A DNA stretch of 64,000 bases from Lachnospiraceae bacterium (GCA_003979345.1 RYVZ01000001.1:62001-126000), one strand, 5' to 3'. Shown: positions 17,861 through 26,287, counted from the first letter of the stretch. The notes: generated from the letters alone by a model not told the origin. Translations and numbers: made by a program.

Positions 17861-18364
17861 TTACTTTACATATTCAATGCTCATGGAATCTAAGCTTTCG
17901 TTAAAGGCATCCGTCCACGGACCGCCCGCTGCCTGTGTGTAAGTGATCGTCGTTACCTTGTTCTTTCCAACCTCAACCGCGAACTGGATCTGTTCGATCT
18001 CCATGCCAAGCAGATTATAAGACGCTCTGATCACAAGTGTCTTGCAGCCATTCAATTCTGACTTTGTAAACTCTGTACAGTTTACATCAACCTCATACCC
18101 ATAGGTCTCTTCATACAGATACTCCACAGCCTCACAGAAGCTATCCTGCGTATACTGGAACGTTACCTGATCGTTCTCGGAAGTCATGATGTTGATATTA
18201 GCCGTATCATTCGGATAATCCGGTGCATACCACATACCGTCAGTGGACTCCGTAAACCCTTCCGGAAGTTCATAACGTAACTCCGGCGTGCCCTTGTCGC
18301 CGCATCCTGCAAGTGCCAGCAACATTGTGCATACAAGTAAAATGGAACATAATCTCTTTTTCAT
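17861..18364 (-). CDS. Lipoprotein homologous to the adjacent kinase ectodomain
   Basis: A 167-residue lipoprotein: MKKRLCSILL signal and lipobox LALAGC. The mature part aligns from end to end with residues about 531-668 of the kinase at 15640-17646. Shared blocks include APDYPND, CEAV-YLYEE, VNCTEFT-SELNGCKTL and LLGMEIEQIQFA. ATG 18364 follows GGGAG at 9 bases. Direction of transcription is toward the kinase, but a terminator separates the two. The arrangement suggests duplication of the ectodomain and a soluble or anchored partner, decoy or co-receptor. No function is known to me. Confidence 0.88.
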   Translation of the reverse strand: MKKRLCSILLVCTMLLALAGCGDKGTPELRYELPEGFTESTDGMWYAPDYPNDTANINIMTSENDQVTFQYTQDSFCEAVEYLYEETYGYEVDVNCTEFTKSELNGCKTLVIRASYNLLGMEIEQIQFAVEVGKNKVTTITYTQAAGGPWTDAFNESLDSMSIEYVK

Positions 18365-18515
18365 GCTTTTATTCTCCCTCAATATGATAAAAATCCGTTA
18401 CAAGATATCATCATAATACTTCTTTTCGCTCTTGTCAACCTGTCACGGCCATCTTCTTACCGCGATCTTACCATCGATCACTGTCCTTATATTCTAAATA
18501 TCCCAGCTCTCTCTT

Positions 18516-19142
18516 TTATTTTGCTGAAGTTTCATGTGTCTTTTTTTGTGAAACCGCTGAATCTTCCGATCTTTCATATGGCACGACTTCCTCCAATAGC
18601 GATTGTCCGATCAGCTGCCTCTGCTCTGCGGCAGCCACAAGAATACCGTATGCGCACAGCTCCGATTCCCTGCAAGCGGCAGGATCTTTATGAAATACGG
18701 AAAAAGAATCTGCCGGCATATCATCCAACAACTGCATTTCCCCTAAAGGACAGAGTTTGTCTCCCTCCCTGCCGTAACTCTGGATATACCAGCGGCTTCT
18801 TCCCGCCGGCACCGCGATACTTCCCACTTTATCAGGCGGCGCAAGCACTGCCGCGGCATCAGTAGTCAGTACTCCTGTAACCGGTTTTCCTGTCGCTAAC
18901 GCCAGTGCATTTCCCGTTACGACTGCACAGCGCACTCCGGTCTGGGATCCGGGTCCGATACATACAACGATCTCATCAAGATCCTTCAGGCTGATCTGTG
19001 CCTTGGACAATGTACTCCGGATCAATTCGGGAAAATTCTCGATAGGTCTTTCCATTGATAATGCCGCCACAATTCCTGATTCTGTCGAAACCGCGCAGCT
19101 CGCATAAGGCTGAGAAGCATCCAGCCCAATCCTAACAGCCAT
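18516..19142 (-). CDS. tsaB: tRNA threonylcarbamoyladenosine biosynthesis protein TsaB
   Basis: A 208-residue member of the ASKHA fold, an inactive paralogue of TsaD that forms the TsaB-TsaD-TsaE complex for t6A at position 37 of ANN-decoding tRNAs. Visible features: IGLDASQPYASCAV, then IVVCIGPGSQTGVRCAVVTGNALA. ATG 19142 follows AGGAGG at 6 bases; an in-frame ATG at 19163 would include it. Last gene of the tsaC-tsaD-tsaE-tsaB run, 36 bases after tsaE. Confidence 0.94.
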   Translation of the reverse strand: MAVRIGLDASQPYASCAVSTESGIVAALSMERPIENFPELIRSTLSKAQISLKDLDEIVVCIGPGSQTGVRCAVVTGNALALATGKPVTGVLTTDAAAVLAPPDKVGSIAVPAGRSRWYIQSYGREGDKLCPLGEMQLLDDMPADSFSVFHKDPAACRESELCAYGILVAAAEQRQLIGQSLLEEVVPYERSEDSAVSQKKTHETSAK

Positions 19143-19178
19143 ATTGCACCTCCTAAAAATCAACCGTCATCTTATGAT

Positions 19179-19658
19179 TTATGTTTCCTGCATACAGCAA
19201 AGGCGTGCCGCCCAGTCCCCTCCGGCCGGCATCATGGTGAGTATCCGCTCATTCTCAAGTTCGCCATATTCAAAATGCAGGGTCAGATACGGCTCCCGAA
19301 AACCAGAATACCGGTCCGCCCACTCTATGACTGTCACCGCTTTATCATAGTAGTCTTCAAAGCCAAAGCTTTCGACCTCTATGTTCCCGCTTAATCTGTA
19401 AAGATCAACATGGCTCAGCATCACCCTGCCCGATTCATAGATCGCATGCAGGACAAAAGTCGGGCTGGTCACGGGTTCCGTGATCCCGAGATTTTGAGCT
19501 AAAGATTGAATAAACGTTGTTTTACCGGCTCCGATCTCCCCCGTGAATAAAAGAAGATCTCCCGCCTTCAGGATTCCTGCCAGCTCTGCCGCAGCCGATG
19601 CGGTCTCTGTAACGGATCTAAGCCGTTTGATAATAGGTTTTACATGATTCTTCGTCAT
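19179..19658 (-). CDS. tsaE: tRNA threonylcarbamoyladenosine biosynthesis ATPase TsaE
   Basis: A 159-residue P-loop ATPase that regulates the TsaB-TsaD heterodimer in t6A synthesis. Walker A is GEIGAGKTTF; PVTSPTFVLHAIYES and VDLYRLSG are family signatures, and VIEWADRY is the Walker B-like end. Length matches the family. It lies 36 bases after tsaD and 36 before tsaB, all on the same strand. Confidence 0.96.
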   Translation of the reverse strand: MTKNHVKPIIKRLRSVTETASAAAELAGILKAGDLLLFTGEIGAGKTTFIQSLAQNLGITEPVTSPTFVLHAIYESGRVMLSHVDLYRLSGNIEVESFGFEDYYDKAVTVIEWADRYSGFREPYLTLHFEYGELENERILTMMPAGGDWAARLCCMQET

Positions 19659-19694
19659 CTATGACCACTCTCCTGTCCCGCGTTTAGAAAACCT

Positions 19695-20696
19695 TCATTC
19701 AGCGATCGGCAGCGACAACCGGGGTATCATGCCAACATGATCATCGATCTGTCCGTTATGAAGGAACTGCCACCATCCTGCTGCTCCTATCATTGCTGCG
19801 TTATCTGTCGAATACTTCAGGCTGGGAAACACGATCTTTGTCGCTCCCAGCGCTCCGTTACCAAGCTGTTCCCTGAGTACCGGACTTTTGGAAACGCCGC
19901 CGACAACGACCGCACTTTTGGGATGGTATTCTGCAACGGCCCTTTTCAGTTTCGTTGTCAGGACTTCCATACTGGCGGCAACAAAAGATGCGGCGACATC
20001 CTCCGTGACCACATCACCCTGATCGATCACCCTGCGGACAGCCGACTTTAATCCCGAAAATGAAAAATCATATCCTGAGTCGAGCATTGGTCTTGGCAGC
20101 GCATAACGCTCCTTTCCCGTCAGCGCCAGACGGTCAATGACCGGACCTCCGGGATATTCAAATCCAAGCTCGCGTGCAACCTTATCATAGGCTTCTCCCA
20201 CAGAATCATCTTTGGTCGTTCCAAGCAGCCGGTACTTTCCCCGTTCGGCAGCATAGATCAACATACAATGTCCGCCGGACACAAGCAGATAAACTGCCGG
20301 AAATTCTATTTTTTCCCCGTTCAATTCCGCGGAAAAAAGATGTCCCTCCAAGTGGTTCACACCGACAAGCGGTTTCGACCACGCAAGGGCAAGCGCTTTT
20401 GCCGCGGATACTCCTGCCGCCAGACTTCCGGGCAGTCCGGGACCAATTGTGACGGCGACCGCAGTCAAATCATCCGGCTTTACCCCCGCAGATTCCATCG
20501 CTTCACGGATCACGCCGTTCATCGCTAACACATGTTGCCTGCTCGCAATTCCGGGTATCACTCCGCCCCATTTCGCATGCAGCGGGATCTGCGTCGATAC
20601 GACGGAAGAAACAACCGTAAACTCTTCGCCGATGATCGCTGCAGCAGTCTCATCGCAGGACGTCTCGATCGATAATAAGACCCTTTCGTTTAACAT
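19695..20696 (-). CDS. tsaD: tRNA threonylcarbamoyltransferase TsaD
   Basis: A 333-residue Kae1/Qri7/TsaD protein that transfers the threonylcarbamoyl group to A37. Visible: LLSIETSCDETAAAI at the start, the metal-binding HxxxH in NHLEGHLFSAEL, YLLVSGGHCMLIYA, and DNAAMIGAAGWW near the end. ATG 20696 overlaps the tsaC stop by one base (TGATG), with GAGAGG 8 bases upstream, so tsaC and tsaD are probably translationally coupled. An upstream GTG at 20699 is possible but less likely. Confidence 0.97.
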   Translation of the reverse strand: MLNERVLLSIETSCDETAAAIIGEEFTVVSSVVSTQIPLHAKWGGVIPGIASRQHVLAMNGVIREAMESAGVKPDDLTAVAVTIGPGLPGSLAAGVSAAKALALAWSKPLVGVNHLEGHLFSAELNGEKIEFPAVYLLVSGGHCMLIYAAERGKYRLLGTTKDDSVGEAYDKVARELGFEYPGGPVIDRLALTGKERYALPRPMLDSGYDFSFSGLKSAVRRVIDQGDVVTEDVAASFVAASMEVLTTKLKRAVAEYHPKSAVVVGGVSKSPVLREQLGNGALGATKIVFPSLKYSTDNAAMIGAAGWWQFLHNGQIDDHVGMIPRLSLPIAE

Positions 20697-21379
20697 CACA
20701 ACACCCTCTCAATCTCTGTCTTTGGTATGGAGCCAAGCCTTTCTATGACAGGACTCGGGCAATTTACGTTAACCAATGTGGATGGAGCGCCGCTCAACAG
20801 TCCTCCGTCCAAAGCCAGCGCCGGTCTGACAGCCAGACTTTCTAATGCGCCCTCGACCGTATGCGGCGTTTCCACGCCATGCCTGTTTGCGCTTGTCATC
20901 AATAGAGGCCCGAGTTTTCTCGCCAGCTCCTGAACAAAAAAGAAATCCGGTACCCGGATCGCCGCTTCATCGCGGCCTGACAGCCAATCCACACTATTTT
21001 TCCGAAGCCCGCATGCAATGGTCAGCGCACCCGGCCAAAATGCATCGGCAAGCTTTCCGGCATGGATATTCCATTCTACCGGCAATACCTCTTCTGCCTG
21101 CTCCCTGCTTGCGACAATGATCGGCAGTCTTTGACTGAACGGGCGCTGTTTCATCTCAAAGATCATCTGAACCGCACGCGCCGATTCCGGCATGCAGAGT
21201 AACCCGTATACCGTATCAGTCGGTGTCAGTACGACACCGCCGTCACGCAGAACAGAAGCTGCATATTCAATCAGCTCTTTTGAATCCGACACTTTCATCA
21301 AATTGCTGTTACTATTCTTCTGCATGCCGCAGGCATTGTCCGCATTGCTGTCACAATAAGCTTTTCTCCCGGAATCCAT
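20696..21379 (-). CDS. tsaC: L-threonylcarbamoyladenylate synthase (TsaC/Sua5/YrdC)
   Basis: Makes threonylcarbamoyl-AMP from Thr, bicarbonate and ATP, the first step of t6A. The YrdC core is complete: VVLTPTDTVYGLLCMP, MKQRPFSQRLPIIV, WPGALTIACGL, LLMTSANRHG and SGAPSTLVNV. I place the start at ATG 21379 because GGGGGAAG lies upstream, giving 227 residues; ATG 21415 is also open but has a poor site. No separate Sua5 C-terminal domain. Heads the four-gene t6A set. An AAGGAAACGC palindrome (21440-21467) lies upstream. Confidence 0.93.
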   Translation of the reverse strand: MDSGRKAYCDSNADNACGMQKNSNSNLMKVSDSKELIEYAASVLRDGGVVLTPTDTVYGLLCMPESARAVQMIFEMKQRPFSQRLPIIVASREQAEEVLPVEWNIHAGKLADAFWPGALTIACGLRKNSVDWLSGRDEAAIRVPDFFFVQELARKLGPLLMTSANRHGVETPHTVEGALESLAVRPALALDGGLLSGAPSTLVNVNCPSPVIERLGSIPKTEIERVL

Positions 21380-21439
21380 GCACTTCCCCCGTTTCCCTAT
21401 ATCCGGAATATCCATAACAATCCGTCATAGATTGATAGT

Positions 21440-21467
21440 AAGGAAACGCTGATGAACGCGTTTCCTT
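21440..21467. repeat. AAGGAAACGC palindrome, copy 1
   Basis: AAGGAAACGC (21440-21449) and GCGTTTCCTT (21458-21467) form a perfect 10-bp stem. A related palindrome lies at 60830-60860; both sit just upstream of minus-strand genes and share about 15 bases ending in CGTTTCCTTA in gene direction. Confidence 0.65.
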
Positions 21468-21534
21468 TCGAATTCTTATATTACACTAAGGATAAAAAAC
21501 CGTCAAGTCGGGAACCGGCTTCCTTGCCCAAAGG

Positions 21535-21580
21535 AAAAGACCGTTTAATTATGGGATCCCCCCAAATCAAACAGTCTTTT
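21535..21580 (-). terminator. Terminator after tpiA
   Basis: An AAAAGACCGTTT (21535-21546) / AAACAGTCTTTT (21569-21580) stem with an inner GGG/CCC pairing and a T-run on the minus strand, 35 bases beyond the tpiA stop. Confidence 0.85.
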
Positions 21581-21614
21581 TCGATTATTTACGGCTATTC
21601 ATTTCCGAATGGAA

Positions 21615-22361
21615 TCAATAGTTCACGATCTTGCCGAAATCTGCCTTCAAGGATGCGCCGCCTACAAGTCCGCCGTCAATATCCGGCTGTGCAAATAATT
21701 CCGCCGCGTTAGCCGCATTCACAGAACCGCCGTACTGAATACGGACCGCATCAGCCGTCGATGCATCATACATCTCAGCAATGCAGTCACGGATGCCTTT
21801 GCAGACTTCCTGCGCCTGTTCCGTCGTTGCGGTCTTGCCTGTTCCGATCGCCCAGATCGGCTCGTATGCAATGACCATATTCTTTACCTGATCAGCGGTG
21901 ATACCGACAAGATCTGATTTGATCTGAAGACGGATCCAGTCCATCGTCACGCCCGTCTCTCTCTGCTCCAAGGTCTCGCCGCAGCAAAGGATCGGAGTAA
22001 GTCCCGCCTCAAACGCTTTCTTCACTTTTTTGTTCAAAAGCTCATCCGTCTCCTTGAAATAATCACGTCTCTCGGAATGGCCGATGATCACATACTTCAC
22101 GCCTGCGTCCACAAGCATTGCTGCGGAAATCTCGCCCGTATATGCGCCCTTTTCCTCAAAATACATGTTCTCTGCGCCGACTGCAACGTTTGTATCCTTC
22201 ACAGCCTCGACAACCGGTACGATGTCGATTGCCGGAACGCAGTATACAACATCCACCGTATCGGACTTAACCAAATCCTTTAATTCAGCACACAGTGCAA
22301 CTGCCTGACTTGGCGTCATGTTCATTTTCCAGTTGCCCGCTACAATTTTTCTTCTTGCCAT
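21615..22361 (-). CDS. tpiA: Triose-phosphate isomerase
   Basis: A 248-residue TIM-barrel enzyme interconverting dihydroxyacetone phosphate and glyceraldehyde-3-phosphate. Key features: VAGNWKMN with the catalytic Lys, IIGHSERRDYF with the electrophilic His, AYEPIWAIGTGKTA with the catalytic Glu and flexible loop, and YGGSVNAAN for phosphate binding. ATG 22361 follows AAAGGAG. It follows pgk after two stem-loops and carries a copy of the shared upstream element (22404-22422), so it may also be expressed alone. Confidence 0.98.
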   Translation of the reverse strand: MARRKIVAGNWKMNMTPSQAVALCAELKDLVKSDTVDVVYCVPAIDIVPVVEAVKDTNVAVGAENMYFEEKGAYTGEISAAMLVDAGVKYVIIGHSERRDYFKETDELLNKKVKKAFEAGLTPILCCGETLEQRETGVTMDWIRLQIKSDLVGITADQVKNMVIAYEPIWAIGTGKTATTEQAQEVCKGIRDCIAEMYDASTADAVRIQYGGSVNAANAAELFAQPDIDGGLVGGASLKADFGKIVNY

Positions 22362-22403
22362 ACTATTTCTCCTTTTTCTTTATCACATTTCTTTATCATA
22401 TTT

Positions 22404-22422
22404 AGGCGTTTCGCAATTGCCG
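22404..22422 (-). repeat. Shared upstream element, copy 2
   Basis: In gene direction CCGGCAATTGCGAAACGCCT, 42 bases before the tpiA start. Same orientation and similar distance as the copies at 10129-10148 and 25363-25381. Confidence 0.6.
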
Positions 22423-22500
22423 GTATCAGAATGGCTGCTATCAAAATGATGATCCTGCAATTTCTGCAAATTCATTTGCAGATTTCATTCATAAAATCGC

Positions 22501-22555
22501 AGAGTTTCGTGTTCACACGAAACTCTAAATAACATGCGCTCAGCGCATGTTATTT
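22501..22555 (-). terminator. Two adjacent stem-loops at the pgk end
   Basis: The first stem, AGAGTTTCGTGT / ACACGAAACTCT, spans 22501-22526. The second, AAATAACATGCGC / GCGCATGTTATTT, spans 22527-22555 and includes the pgk stop codon. Only four T follow on the minus strand. These may attenuate or process the pgk-tpiA transcript more than end it. Confidence 0.55.
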
Positions 22556-23773
22556 GTCGTCCGCTGCTACAACGCCCGGAAGCTCTTTGCCCTCAAGGAA
22601 TTCAAGAGACGCGCCGCCGCCTGTGGAAATATGGCTCATCTTATCCGCAAAGCCTAACTGGTTTACGGCTGCTGCAGAATCGCCGCCGCCGATGATCGTG
22701 GTCGCATCAGTCGCTGCCAATGCTTTCGCAACGGCAATCGTGCCCGCTGCTAGCGTCGGATTCTCAAAAACACCCATCGGTCCGTTCCATACAACAGTCT
22801 TCGCGCTCTTAACTGCATCTGCATACAGCTCTGCGGTCTTCGGTCCGATATCCAGACCTTCTTTATCAGCCGGAATCTGATCCGCATCTACATAAGATAC
22901 CTCAATCGGCGCATCGATCGGATCAGGGAATCCTGCGGCAATCGTCGTATCCACCGGAAGCAGCAGCTTCTTACCAAGCTTCTCTGCCTTTTCCATCATT
23001 TCTTTACAGTAATCAAGCTTCTCATCGTCAACAAGAGATTTACCGATCTCATAACCTTTCGCCTTTAAGAATGTAAATGCCATGCCGCCGCCGATGATGA
23101 GCGTATCACACTTCTCTAACAGGTTGTTGATTACATTAAGCTTATCGGCAACTTTCGCTCCGCCGAGGATCGCAACAAACGGACGTACCGGATTCTCAAC
23201 GGCATTGCCAAGGAAATTGATCTCCTTCTGCATCAGATACCCGACTGCACACTCGCCGCCCTTTGCACGCACAACATCCGTCACACCTGCAACGGAAGCA
23301 TGTGCTCTGTGAGAAGAACCGAATGCATCGCACACATATGCGTCACACAGATCAGCAAGCTCCTTGCTGAATGCCTCACCGTTTTTCGTCTCCTCGGAAC
23401 CGCGGAAACGCGTGTTCTGTAAAAGAACCACATCGCCTTCCTTCATCGCTGCCACGGCTGCGGTCGCATCTGCACCGGTTACATTGTAATCAGCAACGAA
23501 ATTGACTTCTTTGCCAAGCTTCTCGGACAGTCTCTTTGCGACCGGCGCCAAAGACTCGCCCTCATTCGGTCCGTTCTTTACTTTGCCAAGATGGGAGCAG
23601 AGGATCACCTTTGCACCGTCGTTGATCAGCTTCTGGATCGTCGGCAGAGCTGCCACGATACGGGTCTCGTCAGTGATCTCACCATTTTTAAGCGGTACAT
23701 TAAAGTCGCATCTTACAAGTACGCGCTTTCCCGCTGCATGAATATCGTCTACGGATTTCTTATTTAATCCCAT
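22550..23773 (-). CDS. pgk: Phosphoglycerate kinase
   Basis: A 407-residue glycolytic kinase making ATP from 1,3-bisphosphoglycerate. Signatures: RCDFNVPLKNGEITDETRI, ILCSHLGK, LLQNTRFR, AFGSSHRAHAS, ILGGAKVADK, VVWNGPMGVFE and IIGGGDSAAAV. ATG 23773 follows TGGAG at 6 bases; an in-frame ATG at 23785 would include the site. Its stop lies inside a stem-loop. Located between gap and tpiA as in many Clostridia. Confidence 0.98.
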   Translation of the reverse strand: MGLNKKSVDDIHAAGKRVLVRCDFNVPLKNGEITDETRIVAALPTIQKLINDGAKVILCSHLGKVKNGPNEGESLAPVAKRLSEKLGKEVNFVADYNVTGADATAAVAAMKEGDVVLLQNTRFRGSEETKNGEAFSKELADLCDAYVCDAFGSSHRAHASVAGVTDVVRAKGGECAVGYLMQKEINFLGNAVENPVRPFVAILGGAKVADKLNVINNLLEKCDTLIIGGGMAFTFLKAKGYEIGKSLVDDEKLDYCKEMMEKAEKLGKKLLLPVDTTIAAGFPDPIDAPIEVSYVDADQIPADKEGLDIGPKTAELYADAVKSAKTVVWNGPMGVFENPTLAAGTIAVAKALAATDATTIIGGGDSAAAVNQLGFADKMSHISTGGGASLEFLEGKELPGVVAADDK

Positions 23774-24021
23774 GATTATCTCCATTTCTGCGCTGCTTTT
23801 TGCGCATTAACGAGGTTTGTGACAAGCCATTATGACTTTGCAGCGCGCAAACACAAATCTCGTGATTGAAAATTTTAATATTCAATCTTTTCCTTCTGAA
23901 TCGTTTTATGAAGAGTCTGCGTTCCGAAGAATTTTCCGGCAACGCCGAATGCTTTTTCCATGAAATCTTTGATCTTAATTTGAAAATGATGCCCTAACGC
24001 AATCGATTCCAACGGAACGCG
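23774..24021. other. Intergenic region upstream of pgk
   Basis: No gene. It contains the inverted repeat ATTGAA / TTCAAT around 23862-23884 and a possible weak promoter (TTGTGT, 16 bases, CATAAT) on the minus strand. With the gap terminator at 24022-24055, pgk is probably transcribed from here. Confidence 0.4.
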
Positions 24022-24055
24022 AAAACAAGGTCCGGTCCATAAAGACCGGACCTTG
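24022..24055 (-). terminator. Terminator after gap
   Basis: A perfect stem CAAGGTCCGGTC (24026-24037) / GACCGGACCTTG (24044-24055) followed by TTTT on the minus strand, 35 bases beyond the gap stop. Confidence 0.92.
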
Positions 24056-24089
24056 CTAGGTCTGCTTCTTAATGAGAGCCGCTCTGTGC

Positions 24090-25091
24090 TTATGCTAACT
24101 CTGCAAAATACTTAATGGTACGAACCATCTGGCTTGTGTAGGAATTCTCATTATCATACCAGGAAACAACCTGTACCAGATTGTCCTCGCCGACCATCGT
24201 CTGCGTTGCATCAAAGATGGAGCCGTAGGTGCTTCCTACGATATCGGAAGATACGATCTCATCCTCATTATAAGCAAAAGACTCGGTAGCTGCTGCCTTC
24301 ATAGCTGCATTGATCTCTTCCTTCGTCACGGACTTCTCAACCGTAGCTACAAGGATCGTGGTGGAGCCGGTCGGAGTCGGAACACGCTGTGCGGAACCGA
24401 TCAGCTTGCCATTCAGCTCAGGAATAACAAGACCAATAGCCTTTGCTGCTCCCGTAGAGTTCGGAACGATGTTTACTGCACCTGCGCGGGATCTTCTTAA
24501 GTCACCCTTTCTCTGAGGACCGTCAAGGATCATCTGATCGCCGGTGTATGCATGGATCGTGCTCATGATACCGGACTTGATGCCTGCAAGATCATTTAAT
24601 GCCTTTGCCATCGGTGCTAAGCAGTTTGTTGTGCAGGAAGCTGCGGAAATGATCGTATCCGTCGGCTTTAAGGTCTCATGATTTACATTGTAAACAATTG
24701 TCGGAAGATCATTTCCTGCCGGAGCGGAAATAACGACCTTCTTTGCGCCTGCGTTGATGTGCGCCTGCGCTTTTTCCTTAGAAGTATAGAAACCGGAGCA
24801 CTCAAGAACGACATCTACCCCCAGCTCGCCCCAAGGACAGTTGTTTGCATCCGGCTCTTTATAGATCTTTAATGTCTTGCCGTCAACCGTGATGGAATCC
24901 TCGCCTGCGGAAACCGTATCTGCCTTCGCATATTTACCCTGGGAAGAGTCATACTTTAACAGATGCGCCAGCATCTTCGGGGATGTTAAGTCGTTGATTG
25001 CCACTACGTCATATCCCTCTGCACCAAACATCTGTCTGAATGCAAGACGACCGATACGACCGAAACCATTGATTGCTACTTTTACTGCCAT
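24090..25091 (-). CDS. gap: Glyceraldehyde-3-phosphate dehydrogenase
   Basis: A 333-residue phosphorylating NAD-dependent GAPDH. Features: INGFGRIGRLAF Rossmann start, ECSGFYTSKE, catalytic ISAASCTTNCLAP, HAYTGDQ, RRSRAGAVNIVP, and the C-terminal SWYDNENSYTSQMVRT. ATG 25091 follows GTAGGAGG; the longer frame from 25166 is not supported. A strong terminator follows, so it is transcribed apart from pgk. The upstream region is shared with the divergent histidinol-phosphatase gene. Confidence 0.98.
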   Translation of the reverse strand: MAVKVAINGFGRIGRLAFRQMFGAEGYDVVAINDLTSPKMLAHLLKYDSSQGKYAKADTVSAGEDSITVDGKTLKIYKEPDANNCPWGELGVDVVLECSGFYTSKEKAQAHINAGAKKVVISAPAGNDLPTIVYNVNHETLKPTDTIISAASCTTNCLAPMAKALNDLAGIKSGIMSTIHAYTGDQMILDGPQRKGDLRRSRAGAVNIVPNSTGAAKAIGLVIPELNGKLIGSAQRVPTPTGSTTILVATVEKSVTKEEINAAMKAAATESFAYNEDEIVSSDIVGSTYGSIFDATQTMVGEDNLVQVVSWYDNENSYTSQMVRTIKYFAELA

Positions 25092-25362
25092 GTTAAGAAT
25101 CCTCCTACATAATTTTATATTATTTTGGCTTGTCCGGGAACGCGCGATACGTCCAAGATTTACCAAAATTCTATCAGCACGATTATTGTAACCAATCTCC
25201 CGCTAAAATTCAAGAGAGAAAATGAAAAATATTGATAAACTTTCTGACAGTCTCAATTGAAAAACAGGGAAAATTGTGGTATTTTATCGAATATATTCAT
25301 GTAACTGCAATGAAGGGCGTGAGCGGCGGTATTTCCACCCGTCTTATCCGCCTGAACAAAAT
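25092..25362. other. Divergent region between gap and hisJ
   Basis: No gene is supported. Candidate signals for gap on the minus strand include TTGGTT, 16 bases, TAGAAT upstream of AGGAGG, but the match is modest. Confidence 0.35.
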
Positions 25363-25381
25363 AGGCAATTGTGAAACGCCT
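25363..25381 (+). repeat. Shared upstream element, copy 3
   Basis: AGGCAATTGTGAAACGCCT, 33 bases before the start at 25415. AGGC and GCCT form a short stem. It matches the elements upstream of the vWA gene and tpiA in the same orientation. Confidence 0.6.
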
Positions 25382-25414
25382 ATACCGGACACCAAACAGA
25401 AAGGAGTATTGTAC

Positions 25415-26233
25415 ATGCCTGTCTATACCGATTGTCATTTGCACTCCTCCCACTCGGGAGATTCAGATGCTTCCATGGAATCCATGATCGAAAAGGGAAT
25501 CGGACTCGGCTTAAAGCAGATGTGCTTTACCGAGCATATGGATTATGATTATCCTGCATCAGAAAGGGATCCGGAAGATAAATTCCTGCTCAATACCGAT
25601 TCCTATTTGTATGACCTGATCCGCTGTAAAGAACGATATGCAGACCGCATCAAGCTGTTATTCGGCGTGGAACTCGGTCTTCAGCCGCATCTGTCAGGAA
25701 ATAACGCCCGTTACGTCCACAGCCATGACTTTGATTTCGTCATCGGCTCCTCCCATCTGGTGGATGGCGCCGATCCCTATTATCCGTCCTATTTTGATGG
25801 CCGCAGTGAAAAGGAAGCTTACAGGCGTTATTTTACGTCGATTCTGGATAATCTCAAAAAGTATACCAATTTTGACGTTTACGGTCATCTCGACTATATT
25901 GTCCGCTACGGTCCCAATAAAAATCAGGCGTTCTCTTATGAAGATTACCGCGATGTCATCGACACGATCCTTCAAACCCTGATCGACAATGAAAAAGGCA
26001 TTGAATGTAACACCGCCGGTTACCGGAAAGGACTTAACGCACCGAATCCCTGTATGGATATCCTGAAGCGCTACCGCGAGCTCGGCGGCGAGATCATCAC
26101 GGTCGGCTCGGATGCCCACAAGCCTGAAGATATCGGCTCACACTTTAACGATGCTGCTGAGCTTCTTTCGGCATGCGGCTTCCGTTACTACTGTGTCTTT
26201 GAAAAGCGCGTCGCGGAATTTATCAAATTGTAG
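25415..26233 (+). CDS. hisJ: PHP-family histidinol phosphatase
   Basis: A 272-residue PHP-domain phosphoesterase of the HisJ/HisK type, removing phosphate from histidinol phosphate in His synthesis. Metal-site motifs: TDCHLHSSHSGD (start), FTEHMDYD, a central FGVELGLQP, VIGSSHLVDG, VYGHLDYIVRYGP, and GSDAHKPEDIG near the C-terminus. ATG 25415 follows AAAGGAG; the longer frame from 25232 is not supported. No other his genes are nearby, which is common for this family; a different PHP substrate cannot be ruled out. Convergent with mnmA. Confidence 0.88.
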   Translation: MPVYTDCHLHSSHSGDSDASMESMIEKGIGLGLKQMCFTEHMDYDYPASERDPEDKFLLNTDSYLYDLIRCKERYADRIKLLFGVELGLQPHLSGNNARYVHSHDFDFVIGSSHLVDGADPYYPSYFDGRSEKEAYRRYFTSILDNLKKYTNFDVYGHLDYIVRYGPNKNQAFSYEDYRDVIDTILQTLIDNEKGIECNTAGYRKGLNAPNPCMDILKRYRELGGEIITVGSDAHKPEDIGSHFNDAAELLSACGFRYYCVFEKRVAEFIKL

Positions 26234-26253
26234 CCCGCGGCTTTAACGTCCGG

Positions 26254-26287
26254 CGGACGCCTTTCTACTTTCTAAAAGAGGCGTCCG
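26254..26287. terminator. Terminator between convergent hisJ and mnmA
   Basis: A CGGACGCCT (26254-26262) / AGGCGTCCG (26279-26287) stem with an A/T-rich loop. Only two bases from the mnmA stop, so it may serve both genes. No strong T-run on either side. Confidence 0.6.
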
